Program-made: the position numbers and the translations under genes
Notes under the pieces: generated by a model
Seen by the model: only the letters and a program-made list of their open reading frames with translations
The model's database searches: none
Told to the model about the DNA's origin: nothing
Source: Rhododendron vialii
Taxonomy: Eukaryota > Streptophyta > Magnoliopsida > Ericales > Ericaceae
Direction: 5' to 3'
Length of the DNA stretch: 64,000 bases
NCBI RefSeq assembly: GCF_030253575.1
Contig: NC_080559.1
Span: 16,106,501-16,170,500, forward strand
Part shown: positions 23,901-35,400 of the stretch, one piece after another
Layout: every line of letters starts with the position of its first letter
How positions within the stretch are numbered: the first letter of the stretch is position 1

Positions 23901-26900
23901 TCCCCCACCTTGTCCGTTTCCCCATTTTGTAAGAAATCCCGTGTCTCATGTCTATGTCCGTATCCGTGTCCGAGTCTGTATTTGTGTCCATGCTACATAG
24001 ATCACGGTTGCTTTATTCCAGTCTTTGAGAGGCTTGAAACTCAAACCACCTTCACCTTTTGGAGTGCAAACCCATTCCCACTTAATTTTTGCCCCAGCCT
24101 GCCTTAGTTGAACTCCTGTCCACAAAAAGGCCCTGAGCAAACTTTGGGGGTGGATGACAATCGAACACCACTTGCATGCTCCATAACACAGAACTGATTA
24201 ATTGAGATCGACCCCCAAAGGAAAACAGCTTTGTTGTCCAGCTGTTGATCCTTTGCAAGATTTTATCTTTGCGTTGAACACAATCAGAGTAGGAAAGTCT
24301 GGAAGTGATGAGAGGAACCCCTAAATACCTGACAGGAAGGCTGCTTTGGGGAATGGGGAGAATAGCTTACAACACCACTTTAAGATCATTGCTCACACCA
24401 GAATAAAAGACAGCACTCTTGTGGAGGTTGGGACTGTGGCCAGAAAAGGAATAGAAATCATCCAAGGCAGCTTTGACTGTAGTGAAAGAACCCCGATCAG
24501 CCCCACAAATGTCAAACAAATCATCTGCAAAAGCTAGATGGTGAATCTATAGTTCTTTACACTCAGGTTGGAAGATAAAAGGGCCAGTTTTAGCCTTAGT
24601 GTGCAAGATAGAGCAGAAACCTTCCATAACTATTGGAAAAAGATAAGGTGGGATTGGATCACCTTGCCTTAACCCTCTTTCACCTTTGAAAAAGCCTTCA
24701 AGATCCCCATTTAAAGCCACTAAAAAGTAAAAACCAAGCATTTTAGACAGTACATGATCCATTTTACGAATTGAGCTGGGAACTGCCTAGCAACCATCAT
24801 TTCAGACATAAAGCCCCATGAGACGGAAGTTGTCAAATGTCATTGTTCTCAAATGTCTTTGTACTTTTTTGGACTAACGTTGTCCTCATTGTTACGTTCC
24901 ATTATTCTCAAAGCATATTACAGGTTCTCAATTTTGTCTCCTGTTTTTGAGATTTAAAATTCTCATAAAAAAGCCAGGTACCTATGTATCTTTTATCATA
25001 TAAAAGTGAGGAGCATGGAAAGTTTGCCTCTCATGGTAGATTAGTAGAGTGGAATTTACCGTTGAGTCTGACATTAGCAGGTGTCTCATTGTTCATTAAT
25101 GAAGTGAACTTTCATGTATCTCACTTTTTTCTCATAATTTCTCCTTCATGTAAGGTGAATATGATCTTAAGATCTCCATATGTTGGTTATACCCTGTTTT
25201 CGCAGTAACTGATTATCCATGTCATTATTGTTAAAACAAATGGTATATTCTATTTTATTTTGAAGCTTATCTTTGTCTACGTGGAAATGGACAATGAGGA
25301 CTATGGGAAAGCAGTTTCAGAGTACTTTGGAGTTTCTGGAGATGCTCCAAGAGTGAGTTTTCCCACTCTTCTCCTTTAAATCACAAGTATTTGTGCATCC
25401 TTGTTAATTGTATTTTCGTAATACAAATATAAACATCGGTTTTGGTGTTTTGTCCGTGTTTATGCAGGTTGTAGCATACACAGGAAACGATGATAGCAGG
25501 AAGTTTGTATTAGATGGAGATTTAACCTTACGCAGCATTAAGGTTCGTATGCGCAGTTCTTAATTTCTGTTGGATGAGTGGGTGAGGGACTAACTTATTG
25601 ATAGTTTGCTTCAACTGCCTTGAATTTTCATTTTGTAAACATGGTTTTCATGATATGTTATCCTTGTCATGCTGTAGTCATTTGCGGAAGACTTTCTGGA
25701 AGACAAGCTTAAGCCTTTCTATAAGTCGGATCCAATTCCAGAGACAGTAAGTCATTGGACTTAAATCTTACTGGCATTTGATTTGCATTCTCAAGCCTCT
25801 TGTCATATTTTGACATGTAATGGTTGATGCAGAATGATGGGGATGTGAAAATAGTGGTTGGTAATAACTTCGATGAAATTGTTCTTGATGAGTCGAAGGA
25901 TGTTCTTCTTGAGGTATATTTTTCATCTAAATGAAATCAGCAACTGTTGGGGTTTATTTTGATGGCCGGTTATGACTATTGATTTCTGGTTCTTAAATCA
26001 GATATATGCTCCTTGGTGCGGGCACTGCCAAGCACTGGAGCCAATATACAACAAGCTTGGAAAACATTTGAGGGGCATCGACTCGCTTGTTATTGCCAAG
26101 ATGGATGGGGTCACAAATGAGCACCCCAGGGCGACGGTACAGTTTTATTTTTTGTTCATTAATGAATATCACTTTCTTTCCCGGTCGTGGCATTAATTTG
26201 TTTTCCTTTCTGATTATTTTCCCATACATAGAAAGATAGGCTGACTAAGGTGATTCAATAGTTGGCTTGATTCATTATCACTTCTCCCTAAAATGCTTGC
26301 CGCGACTTGAACTCGAAATTCAACTTGCTGATTGAATTTTGGGTTTGACTGAACTGTGCCGATCGGGAATGGCAGAGGAATTTCCTTTGGGATGTTTTGC
26401 GATACTTGATTTTGTTTGGAGTTGCATTCTATCCAACAAGTTCTGTATATTTTGTAACTTTAAAGTTGTTTAATTTCTACGCCATTTTAAGTGACATGCT
26501 GGCCATTAGTATTTGAAGGTAATTCCTGTCACTGATAATAAAATTTCTGTTACAATATGGAAATCCTGATAAGGGAGATCTTTTTATGTCAGCAGTTTTT
26601 TGTGAAAGGGAAAAAGTAGAAAGGATTTTAAGAATTTTGCTTGCTTTGCTTTTACAGCCTGATGGATTTCCAACCCTTCTTTTCTTCCCAGCTGGCAATA
26701 AGAGCTTTGACCCGGTTAGTGAAATTTTATTTCTTTCTGATACAAAAATTTTAGGTTGCTGATTTTCTTTGTCAAGTATCAGCATATCTTATAGTGACTA
26801 CTTTTCCAATGTTGCCTTGTTTTGTGTTCTTGTTTTGCAGATCACCGTTGATACTGACCGTACAGTGGTGGCATTCTACAAGTTCCTGAAGAAGCATGCT

Positions 26901-27008
26901 TCGATTCCTTTCAAGCTCCAAAAACCAGCTGAAACACAGAAACCTAAGGACTCTGAAGACATTCAGACCCAAAAGAGCAGCGGTGAAGATGTAAAGGACG
27001 AATTGTGA
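17949..27008 (+). CDS. PDIL1-3: Protein disulfide isomerase, PDIL1-3/1-4 type
   Basis: Twelve exons: 17949-18490, 20208-20337, 21072-21237, 21325-21443, 21530-21610, 25266-25352, 25468-25542, 25678-25746, 25833-25913, 26002-26136, 26658-26714, 26841-27008. They join in frame to 569 aa. Order of parts: signal peptide (about 1-27), acidic spacer rich in D/E (28-75), thioredoxin domain a with WCGHC (Cys117, Cys120), two inactive domains b and b', thioredoxin domain a' with WCGHC (Cys456, Cys459), acidic/lysine tail and the ER-retention signal KDEL. The enzyme forms and rearranges disulfides in the ER lumen. Length matches Arabidopsis PDIL1-3/1-4 (about 580-600). Intron 1 holds a SINE and the 3.65-kb intron 5 a LINE split by a MITE. 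No frameshift was found. Whether it is the PDIL1-3 or PDIL1-4 orthologue is not settled, though the neighbourhood favours PDIL1-3. Confidence 0.95.
19292..19530 (-). mobile_element. tRNA-derived SINE in PDI intron 1
   Basis: On the minus strand an A-box-like tggcttggtgacc (about 19509-19521) and a B-box-like ggtgcgaaacc lie at tRNA spacing, and the 3' A tail is the T run at 19292-19298. The element is flanked by a perfect 17-bp duplication, ggttgcttgttctctaa (19275-19291, 19531-19547). Its body resembles the SINE at the left edge of the window. Confidence 0.9.
22368..24830 (-). mobile_element. 5'-truncated L1-type LINE, decayed, in PDI intron 5
   Basis: Minus-strand frames encode pieces of a plant non-LTR reverse transcriptase in the right order: ..SVSWGF.. 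then [18 protein letters not shown] (RT motif, 24547-24830), [20 protein letters not shown] (about 24000-24140) and the zinc-binding zf-RVT region with [18 protein letters not shown] (22837-23265). The frames are broken by stops and shifts, so it is dead. The A tail is the T run beginning at 22368. The 5' end stops inside the RT domain near 24830, typical 5' truncation. A hAT-like MITE (23541-24000) interrupts it. No clear TSD. Confidence 0.88.
23541..24000. mobile_element. hAT-like MITE (ctatgtagcat family) inside the LINE
   Basis: The termini ctatgtagcat and atgctacatag are perfect 11-bp inverted repeats, with GTGTCC-rich subterminal sequence. Flanks atcatggt (23533-23540) and atcacggt (24001-24008) form an 8-bp duplication with one mismatch, the hAT signature. 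Related elements lie at 53951-54692 and 54856-55270. Confidence 0.85.
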
Positions 27009-27215
27009 GGTTTTAACATCATATATATCATTTTTGTTCTATTTTAGATAAGATAAGAAACCCTAAAAATGCTCCTCACATAGATGAAAGACTGAGTTGG
27101 GATGAGGTCGGGGTTGCAAATTTCATGCCTTTTTAACACCCCTCTTCTTGTTTCATTGCTTTATTTACAAATTTTGACTGCTCATTTCCCCTTGGAAGTT
27201 TCAATAGGATGATAC

Positions 27216-27221
27216 AATAAA
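27216..27221 (+). terminator. Candidate polyadenylation signal of the PDI gene
   Basis: AATAAA about 210 bp after the PDI stop codon. Plant poly(A) signals are loose, so the real site could differ. Confidence 0.45.
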
Positions 27222-27397
27222 AGTTGGTCAACCCCAATAAGAACATGGCAGTGGTGCCGCTTTTAGGAACTTTCTTCTCAGTGTGAACAGACATTGCATT
27301 GGTATCATCATTAGAAGGAAATTACAAATGCCAACAGATTATGGGCTCTCAAACTTATGCTTCAATTTTGCTTCTCTTAATTAGCTTAGGTTTGTGT

Positions 27398-27573
27398 GTT
27401 TTTTTTGGTTGCCATATTTTATAGTTAGCGGGGGTTAGTGGGAAGTTAGTCAACGAGGGAGCCCATAGACTATTCATAGCTTTGAAACCCCAAACCCTGT
27501 CCCTCATGGGACTCGAACCTTGGTCTCCACAGAGGGGATATGAACAAACCATCTCACCAAGCATGGTTTCTCA
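27398..27573 (-). mobile_element. Short tRNA-derived SINE, 3' of the PDI gene
   Basis: B box ggttcgagtc on the minus strand (27510-27519), an A-box-like tggtgagatgg near 27555-27565, and a T run (A tail) near 27398. Flanked by taggtttgtgt at 27387-27397 and 27574-27584, an 11-bp duplication. About 176 bp long. Confidence 0.8.
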
Positions 27574-27729
27574 TAGGTTTGTGTTGAACTTGGTTAAACT
27601 GCAATTTCTGCCGGAGCTCCAAATGTCAACGAAAGCAGAATAACAGATTTGTGTAGGAGAACGAAAAGTTAAAATTGCTGAACTGGAAGTCTTAAACCAC
27701 ATACATATTCATGCACTTAAAACACAAAG

Positions 27730-28397
27730 TGTGGGGCTCTAGATCTGGGTTAGATAACCTCTCGTGCCTCTGGTTCGGCTGTGGCTCACACCTAGGTACC
27801 TTGCCTGACCTGCACAAGTAAGCACGACTAAAAGATCATGCCAGACGGCTACCGGGATGACTCTCTGACGAGCAAGTCAGAAAGTGCGTAACAAAGAAAG
27901 GAAAGTACTAGGGTTTGTGGGTGGAAGAGACTGTACCTCTTAGGGTTACATCCTTTCCTTTATATAGTGTCTTGACTTGCTCTCCAAGTACAGGCATGTG
28001 CCAAGCATGCTTAGTGCCTTCAGCTATGTCACGACTCACACCTGACGTCATGGACTAGGTAGTTGCTGCTCATGAGCTCCGGCTGTCACCCCATAACTGC
28101 TTTAAGTGACATCATCCCTGTCACTCTGGATAAGGTGGTTATATGCGCATGGGCAAGAGACCGAGGCCCAGCCTACTAGCTGTGTTACTTAGTCGAACGG
28201 AGGAAGATTGATCCATACATGAGATGAGCTAACAGCCCTCAATTGTCAATCCGAGCTCTAACGATGCCGAATCGTATGGCCGAGCCTATAAGCCGATTCA
28301 AAGGTTCGTTAGTTTTGAGCAGGACCTAGGGGCTAAACCCAGCCTTCTGCCGATCGTAGTGGCCGTGACTGAACCGTCATATTTGGTCCATTACACA
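27730..28397 (-). mobile_element. Probable solo LTR
   Basis: Read on the minus strand the segment starts TGTGTAATGGACC and ends CCCCACA. It contains a TATA-like ctatataaagg near 27957-27968 followed by a sequence of R/U5 character. No tRNA primer site or gag-pol is adjacent. A 5-bp TSD could not be matched, so boundaries are approximate. Confidence 0.5.
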
Positions 28398-28399
28398 GC

Positions 28400-29044
28400 C
28401 TAAGGGCTCTACACAATGCACTGGACATTGTTGCTCGGAGATTAGTTGAAACGAAATACCGTGCCAGTGTTAAGGCAAAACCTTTCTCCCATGACGAATT
28501 TTCCAACTTCACAGAAACAATCACCTCTGAACTGGTGAGTTTTGTACTTCGGCTGCATAATTGTGTATATCTCTCTTCCTCTTGCTTGTCCCCACCATTG
28601 CTTCTATCTTCTTCCAATTGGACCAATACTGCCAACTCTCTCTCTCCAAAAAATAACAGAGTCAATGTTTCTTGGGCTATGGCACTACAACTACGTAGTT
28701 ACTTCATATTATGACTGCCTAGTCCACCACCATCAGTGGCGCCGGAGGCAACTCCGCCACCTCCTCCTTTGCTCGCTGATGCACCGCCACTGTCGAGACC
28801 AAACGATTCAAAAGAAGGGTCTGGGTGGTGGAAAGAAGGCTAGGGTTAAAAAACAGAGGTTTTGCTGGAGCGGCGGCTGCGGTCAGAAGTGGTTCTATAG
28901 AGACGAGTACAAGAAGTCGTCCCTAGGGAGAATCAAAACTCTACAACTTGGAGCAAAATTCTACAACCTCTCTCTAACAAGACTAAGAAATGTTACTTAT
29001 CAAGAAAAATAAAAATTCTAAGAAATGTTATTTTTAGCGTTACA
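28400..29044. other. Intergenic, no gene recognised
   Basis: Contains a 156-codon open frame (28542-29012) without family similarity; composition suggests chance or a decayed fragment. Confidence 0.4.
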
Positions 29045-29055
29045 AAAAGTTGATG

Positions 29056-30188
29056 GTAGGGGGAGGGGGGCCGCCGCCTTCTCCTCCCCTCCCCTCCCCT
29101 CCCCATCCTTTTCTCTCCCTCTCCCCACCGCCTCCCCTTCTCCTCTCCGTTCTTGGTGTATCTATTCTCGGTTTGTTTTGGCAGGTGGATGTAAGATCTA
29201 GGCATTCAAGCTTCCGGTGTTCGGGCTTTTGGCCGGCGATCAGTGGGCCTGTTTTCGACCGGACTCTGCCACTTCTTCTTAGATCTGGTGATTAGTGGCC
29301 GGTGGCGAGGTAATAATGAGGTGTTGGGGTTAGGGTTTTTTCCTTCCTTTTACCGGTTCTTTTGGGGTCTACCGGCTAGTCTCCCTAGCTCGATATTTGT
29401 ACCGGTCTAGTTCCCAGATCCAGTGGGTTTGGTGGTGGATAAATAATTAGTTAGATGTTGTTGGTTTTGGTTTTCAGTGGTGGTGGTGCTGTGTTAGTGG
29501 TTTGGTCGGCGTCGGCGTCCGTCGGCATCTTTCCCCAGCTGATATGGTGGACCGCGGTCGTTGCTCTGGATTTGGTGGTGGCAGAATAAGGCTCCGGGGC
29601 TTGGCCATGGAAGCTGGATCATCCAGTCTCAACTTGGAGGGAAGGGGATTCGCAAGGGAGGTTCACAGTCATCGGCACCGTGCAGTTGGTTTGATCAGAG
29701 TTTTAGCCTAGGCAAATTTCTACTTCGATCTCCATGCTTGGAGCCTGCTCGTGTCAACGGGGGCTTGCTGAAGAAGATTCTCCATTGCTTCAGTTCGATA
29801 TCCAGTTGGTGCCTCCATCATCGGGTGGCTTCCTCTCGGCTAGAGTTTGGCCGGCGTGCTTAGTGGAGTCCATCCAGGATGACTTTTTTTCTTCCTTGTT
29901 CGTAATTACCCCTGGTTCCATCGGTTTTGTATTTTTGTCTCTGATTGGGAACATGCACCGGCCCGGGCCGGCTAGATTGGTAGATTGTTGGCCCCCTTGT
30001 GACCCGATCTTTTGAGGCAGTGAGACATGCTTAGGATCTTGTCACTAGTTTTGTCCCTTTGTCACCTGCTTCATGTTATTCTTTCTGTGATGGTTTGTTC
30101 TCCTTTCTCTGTATTCGGATGAAAGCGCTATAATTGTCTTTTATGGCTTTTAAGGAAATGTGTTTCAGATAAAAAAAGAAAAGAAAAG
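29056..30188 (+). mobile_element. Non-autonomous LINE-like retroposon, 1.1 kb
   Basis: Bounded by an 11-bp direct duplication aaaagttgatg (29045-29055, 30189-30199). It starts with a G-rich stretch and pyrimidine-rich leader, and ends with an A-rich tail (aaaaaaag followed by aaaag units, from about 30171). These are target-primed retroposition marks. No reverse transcriptase frame is present, so it is either a deleted LINE (5' leader joined to 3' end) or a retrocopied transcript. Confidence 0.75.
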
Positions 30189-30303
30189 AAAAGTTGATGT
30201 TAGCATTCATGTGGCGACGATACTCTATGAACTGTTGGGGTCGGCCCATGGCAGGAAAATTATCCCCTACTATCATGCTTTAATTCTCTTTTGGGGCACT
30301 AGG

Positions 30304-30640
30304 TTTTTTTTTAAACTCAGAAACATATAATATATAATATATAAATATAAAATGGATACTACCGGTCCAAAATACAAAAAACAACAACCAGATCCTAGGT
30401 AGGGCCGAAGCTGCTAACTGACACCGCTGAGCTGGTTCAAAAAACTCAGATCTAAAACTCTAGACCTGAGTTCAAAAATGACAGGGAGAGTGGGAGATCT
30501 TATTTTCTTAAAGAGAAAATCTCAACCACCTCGTAACCATGGGGCAAGAGAGGAGAGGGGAGGAGCGGAGAGATTCCGGAGATGGGGGATTGAGGGGTGG
30601 AGGAGGGGGAACCCACCCCAAACTTTCTCTCTCTAACACA
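30304..30640 (-). mobile_element. Retroposon fragment, inverted relative of 30729-31349
   Basis: On the minus strand it ends in a poly(A) tail (T run at 30306-30313). Its last part, ..tattttggaccggtagtatcc.., parallels ..tattttcagaccggtagtgtct.. of the next element, and a lctagag-ttttag block near 30440-30470 is mirrored near 30995-31010. The 5' boundary is approximate. Confidence 0.6.
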
Positions 30641-30728
30641 TGAGACACTACAGTACCAAATCATATTCCCAGCACCTAGTCTCTCTCTCTCTCAATAAAG
30701 GTCTTGTAAACTTGAAAGATGTATTGAT

Positions 30729-31349
30729 AGAGAGAGAAAGAGTGTGTGTACCCTGGGAGGGTACTCCTCCTCCTCTTTGTCCGCCCCCCTCCCCCCGCCA
30801 CCCCCCATTCCCCTCTTTCCTGCTCCTGTACTCCCCCTCTTTTCTCTTCTCTTCTTGCCACTCAACCTCCCAGTCCCCCTCTCCTCCGGTCTCTCTCTCG
30901 TCTCTCCTCTCCTCTGTGAGATGGTTGAGATGCTCCCCTATGGGTGAGCAAATCTCCCACTCTCTCCATAATTTTTAAGCTTCGGAGACTCAGATCTAGA
31001 GTTTTAGGTCTGGGTTATGACTCTTGCACAGAGATCCTGATCGGCTTCTGTTCGGGCGGCGGTTTTCTGAGCTCTCCAACAACGACGATGAAGGCGTCTT
31101 AATATAGATCTGGTGGCGATCATGCGGCGGGAGTGGCGATCTTGTGGTGTCTTAGTGCAGATCTGATGACGATCCTCCACCCACCCACCTCCGTGAGCGG
31201 AATTTTGGATCCGACATTGACGCTGAGCGGCTTGGTTTCGTTTCTTTGTTTTGTTTGGTTGATTCTTGTATTTTCAGACCGGTAGTGTCTCTTTTGTTCC
31301 TTTTTTTCTTATATATGATATGTTTTCGTTTCCTAACAAAAAAAGAAAA
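30729..31349 (+). mobile_element. Non-autonomous LINE-like retroposon, 0.62 kb
   Basis: Flanked by atgtattgat at 30719-30728 and 31350-31359. Begins with a purine run then a pyrimidine-rich leader and ends in an A tail (about 31338-31349). No RT coding sequence. Sits head-to-head with the related minus-strand copy at 30304-30640. Confidence 0.75.
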
Positions 31350-31359
31350 ATGTATTGAT

Positions 31360-31902
31360 TTGGTTCAATTTGGATTATTTTATGGGAGTAATTTCATTTA
31401 ATTACAAAGTAACGATTTATTGCTTTTAATTTGGACAGAAAATTATCCCAAAACAATACTATTACTATGTAAATTGAGATAATATATAATAATTTTTAGA
31501 GTATTGCTAGGTTCTTATTTCACAAAATGAAACAGAAGAAAACCAGGGAATTGTTGGATTTCAAGTATTCAGTTTTACCGAAAAGATACGCAAACTTTCC
31601 TTACATCTGAAACTGCACAAAAAGGACGATTTATCTTAGAGAAGTCTTTAGGATCCATTTATTTAAAATCTATGATTTCTAATTTTTATTGGCGAGATCA
31701 ATATATATTGACCATACACACAATGACAATATTTGAAACTTTATTTTTTCTATATAAATTACACTTTGTAGATGGTAATTGGTTTTTACTATGATATTAT
31801 ACGTATTTGTAAATGACCCATCTCCAAGAATTTTCGGAGTCACCGCTGGTACCATTTTCTCGGGACGTCGGTTTTTGTGCTTTCCCCATTTGTTTGTTTT
31901 TC

Positions 31903-31946
<44 letters not shown>

Positions 31947-32427
31947 CAAACAAAGTAGTGCTTGAAACTGAGCCAAGTTTTTTGTGCTGCGTTTTCTTAT
32001 TTCATGGTCTGGTCTTCCTTCATTCATCTTATTTGTCCCTTGTCTGGAAAATTATTGGGTGTTCTGATAGCACCACTTAGTGGTACCCCAAACGTCTGAA
32101 TTATTATTGGCTCTTAACTCTTTAATCATCTTTAGAGTTTAGCGAGGGCATGCATGCTCATTCCAGATCCTTACACCGCTCTCTATTACGTTTTCCTATA
32201 TCCTATATACACAAACGGTTGATTCTTCTGAAGGCATTGACAGGGAAAATACACGCGAACGCGAAATCTTATGCTAGTGCAATGCATTACTCATTCTATT
32301 TCTCTCACTATAAAACGGCCCTCCACAACTGTTAGCAAATCAGGGGTTCGAATCTTGCCACATTCCAGATTCCACCAAAAAAAGAAAAACAGTAACATTA
32401 AAGTAGTCATGCTCCGTCTGAACTACC
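31360..32427. other. Intergenic 3' of the permease gene
   Basis: No gene recognised. An (AT)20 tract lies at 31906-31945. Confidence 0.6.
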
Positions 32428-35400
32428 TTAGAAATGCAACATTGAGAGATCGTGAAAGATTTGCTCCAAAATGATCCCACACGCGAATAGCCCTACCCCG
32501 AGGAGCGCAGGCCTTGTGGTTGATATCGCCTTCTGGTCTGTTTTCTTCTCCTCATTTTCTCTGTTAGTCATAGCTGCCCAGGCCATCGCCGGTGGAAGAA
32601 CTCCATATAACATTGTCATACAATAGCCACCCTGTTTCACATTTTCCTTCATGGCTTGTAGACTTGTAGTATCTTCGAAATAACATCAGAAAGGAGCTTC
32701 TGTGTCTCGTTGTTCCTTTTCGGCTTTTGCCCAGTTTTCCTTCTTCGTGTATCCATTTTCTCGTATTACTTTTGAAATACACATTAATACTAGTTGGCAA
32801 ATTTTTTATTTTTTTTTGAAGCATATTAATTCCATTTTTCAAGAAGCACCAAAAGAGATGTTTTAATTTCAAAATTTTGTAACTCTTTTCACGAAATAAT
32901 GAAAACAAATGGAGATTAAAAGTGTTTTTGCGTTTTTCCTAGCTTTTGTTTTCCGAAAACATGAAAAATGTAAAAGAAAAAGATTAATGAAGAAAAAAAA
33001 ATAAAAAATCAAGTATTTCCAAATCAAAAGTAGTTGTGTTCTACCCACGATCTCACACTCCCACCATGAAAAAAGCTCATGCATACAAGCGCAGAAAATA
33101 AACTTACAGCAATGTCAGTTGCAGCAGAAAATGCATCTGGAACTACTGTTGATACAAAGAGCGGTGGAGCAATGACCATGGCCGTCGCAGTGAAGCTAAC
33201 TTTATTTCTTCCCCACCATTTTCGTAACACGAATAGATGGTCTGGTGTCTGTCACAATAGTGCTTTAAAAACAGAACAAGAAATGCCAGAAAAGTTATAT
33301 ATAACTACAAAAATCCTTAATAAAACCCAATCGATCACTTACTTAGAGTTAGAGATGGAAAGGTGGGAAAATACCTGCGTTGAAGGAGAATTCAGTGAAA
33401 TATTATTAAGTTGCTCCTTGAAGAACTCTGAAAATCCTAGGAGAGTGCCTATCATTGATGTCCCAACTGCCAGGAGAGAGAAGGCCTTTACCATGAACGA
33501 AACCCCGTTCCATCTCCCACTGGATTAGTGTCATGAATTTAGGGTTTGGCAACTTTTCTATGCTATAGAAACAATTATCATTCTAGTTGATTTCAGAAGA
33601 GGAGTCGATCATGAACCAGCTCAAGTACTTTGGTGCTTTTGTAGAGTAATAATAATTGATTGAGCTGCGTTAGAGCCTAACAATTAAGTAAACTATGTTT
33701 TGGAAAGGTTGAAGTTACCTCATGATCAACAATTCCACAGGATCAGCAACTTGGTGATCGGATTGGGATGATAGGCTAAGTGCAATTGCATCCCAAACAA
33801 GCAATGCTAGCAATGGCACCACACTACCAAGCAAAACTGAAGTCCTTATCCTTCGCAAATCACCTTCCAAATAAGCACATAGAACTGCAAGAAATCGCTT
33901 ACCATAAAATCAAAACAGTTTCGAGCATCTGTTGATAAAATTAGCCGACTCAATTCAATGATATAAATTAACATTACTTGACAAACAGAAAATCAAAGTA
34001 TGACGAATCTTTTTTTTTTTATTTACCAGGAGCTAGATCATGATAGACCAAAGAAAATATGATCACAGGAATCGTAGGTGGAACTTTTCCCCAGTCACCG
34101 CCTCCCTCCAGTCCCGACCACCCTCCAAACACAACGGCTAGAACCTCAATTGAAACTAGCAAACCTGTTCCATATCAGTTTTTCATACAATGTGAATTCA
34201 GGCCTTAGTCGTCTACTAAAAGAACAGAACATATTCACTTCTCGCATAGTATTCTACAGCTTCAATCTCCAACTCCATGAGCCTAGGAAATGGCAATGTT
34301 GCGAGATTCGAAACCGTCTGGGTATTTCAAACAAACACGAAGACATGTGCATGTAACATAAACCGAACATTAACATTTACCCAAAAAATAGAACATTAAA
34401 CATTTACCCTAAAGCGCGCAGAAGAATTTGGTACGTACCTATCATGGAAAGCGTGAGCCACTGGTTGACTCGGTCAGTGGCTCGAGTCCCTCCAACTGAA
34501 ATCAGAACAGTAAATAGGACAGTGAAGAAGAAGCCCGAAAACGACTCTGGAAGATTGATAAGATGATAAATGATCTCTCCAGACTTGGAACTGTATGCAA
34601 CCAAGGAAGTGTAGCCCAAGAAAACATAGGTCACAGTAGCAAGAGTTCCACCCCACTCTCCTAGTGTCTCTTGGGCCATGGTTCTGAGGGAGATTACTTC
34701 CAACTGGTCATCCTCTTCTTCTTGTACTGTCCTTTTCTTCTTTCTTAGAAGCCCGACGTTGATTTCTACTAGCAAAAGTGCTTCGATTACAAGGAAAGCC
34801 CAGCATATTGTCATGGTTATTGAACTTGGAAGTAACCCCTGCATTGTGGAAGAGATATTGTAATTAATAATTTGGATGGCAGGAATTAAGGGGAGTGGGA
34901 TTTTTTTCGTCTTTAGTACATTTTTTTTTTTGGTTGCTTTTCCCCATAAGTTTAAGGGATCCCAAGCAACATGCAAGCAACACATGCCAGGTGGACAATA
35001 ACTTCTCCAAATAATTCAAATCTATGGAAAAATATCCGGTGCATATCGCTTCACTTGGATTTTTGTTAATCGGATTTTGTTCTAAATCACAAAATTAATG
35101 TGGCACATTAATTTTTACCTAGAGAAACTCATAAATATCTGCCCAATTTAGATAATAGTTAATTAAATGGCCCTCCAGCGCTGGCTCAAAGTTTGGTGCC
35201 AAAAACGGATATAAACACTACTTTAAGATAATGTGAATACTAAAACGCTTTTTCTAATAGGGTTCTTGAAGAAATAGTTCAAAAGAAAGAAAACGAAGGT
35301 GTGTTAGATTCTTAAAAAAAAAGGTAGAAGATGTCTTGTTTTGCACAACAAAGTCGCATGTGTTGGATTGTTCAGCCACAGATAGTCTCTGGCTATGACA

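Noticed and set aside
24547-24762. Active reverse transcriptase gene
   Set aside because: Only a fragment of RT remains, 5'-truncated and interrupted by stops and a MITE.
28542-29012. 156-codon plus-strand ORF
   Set aside because: Low-complexity His/Arg/Cys composition, no family match, no splice partners.
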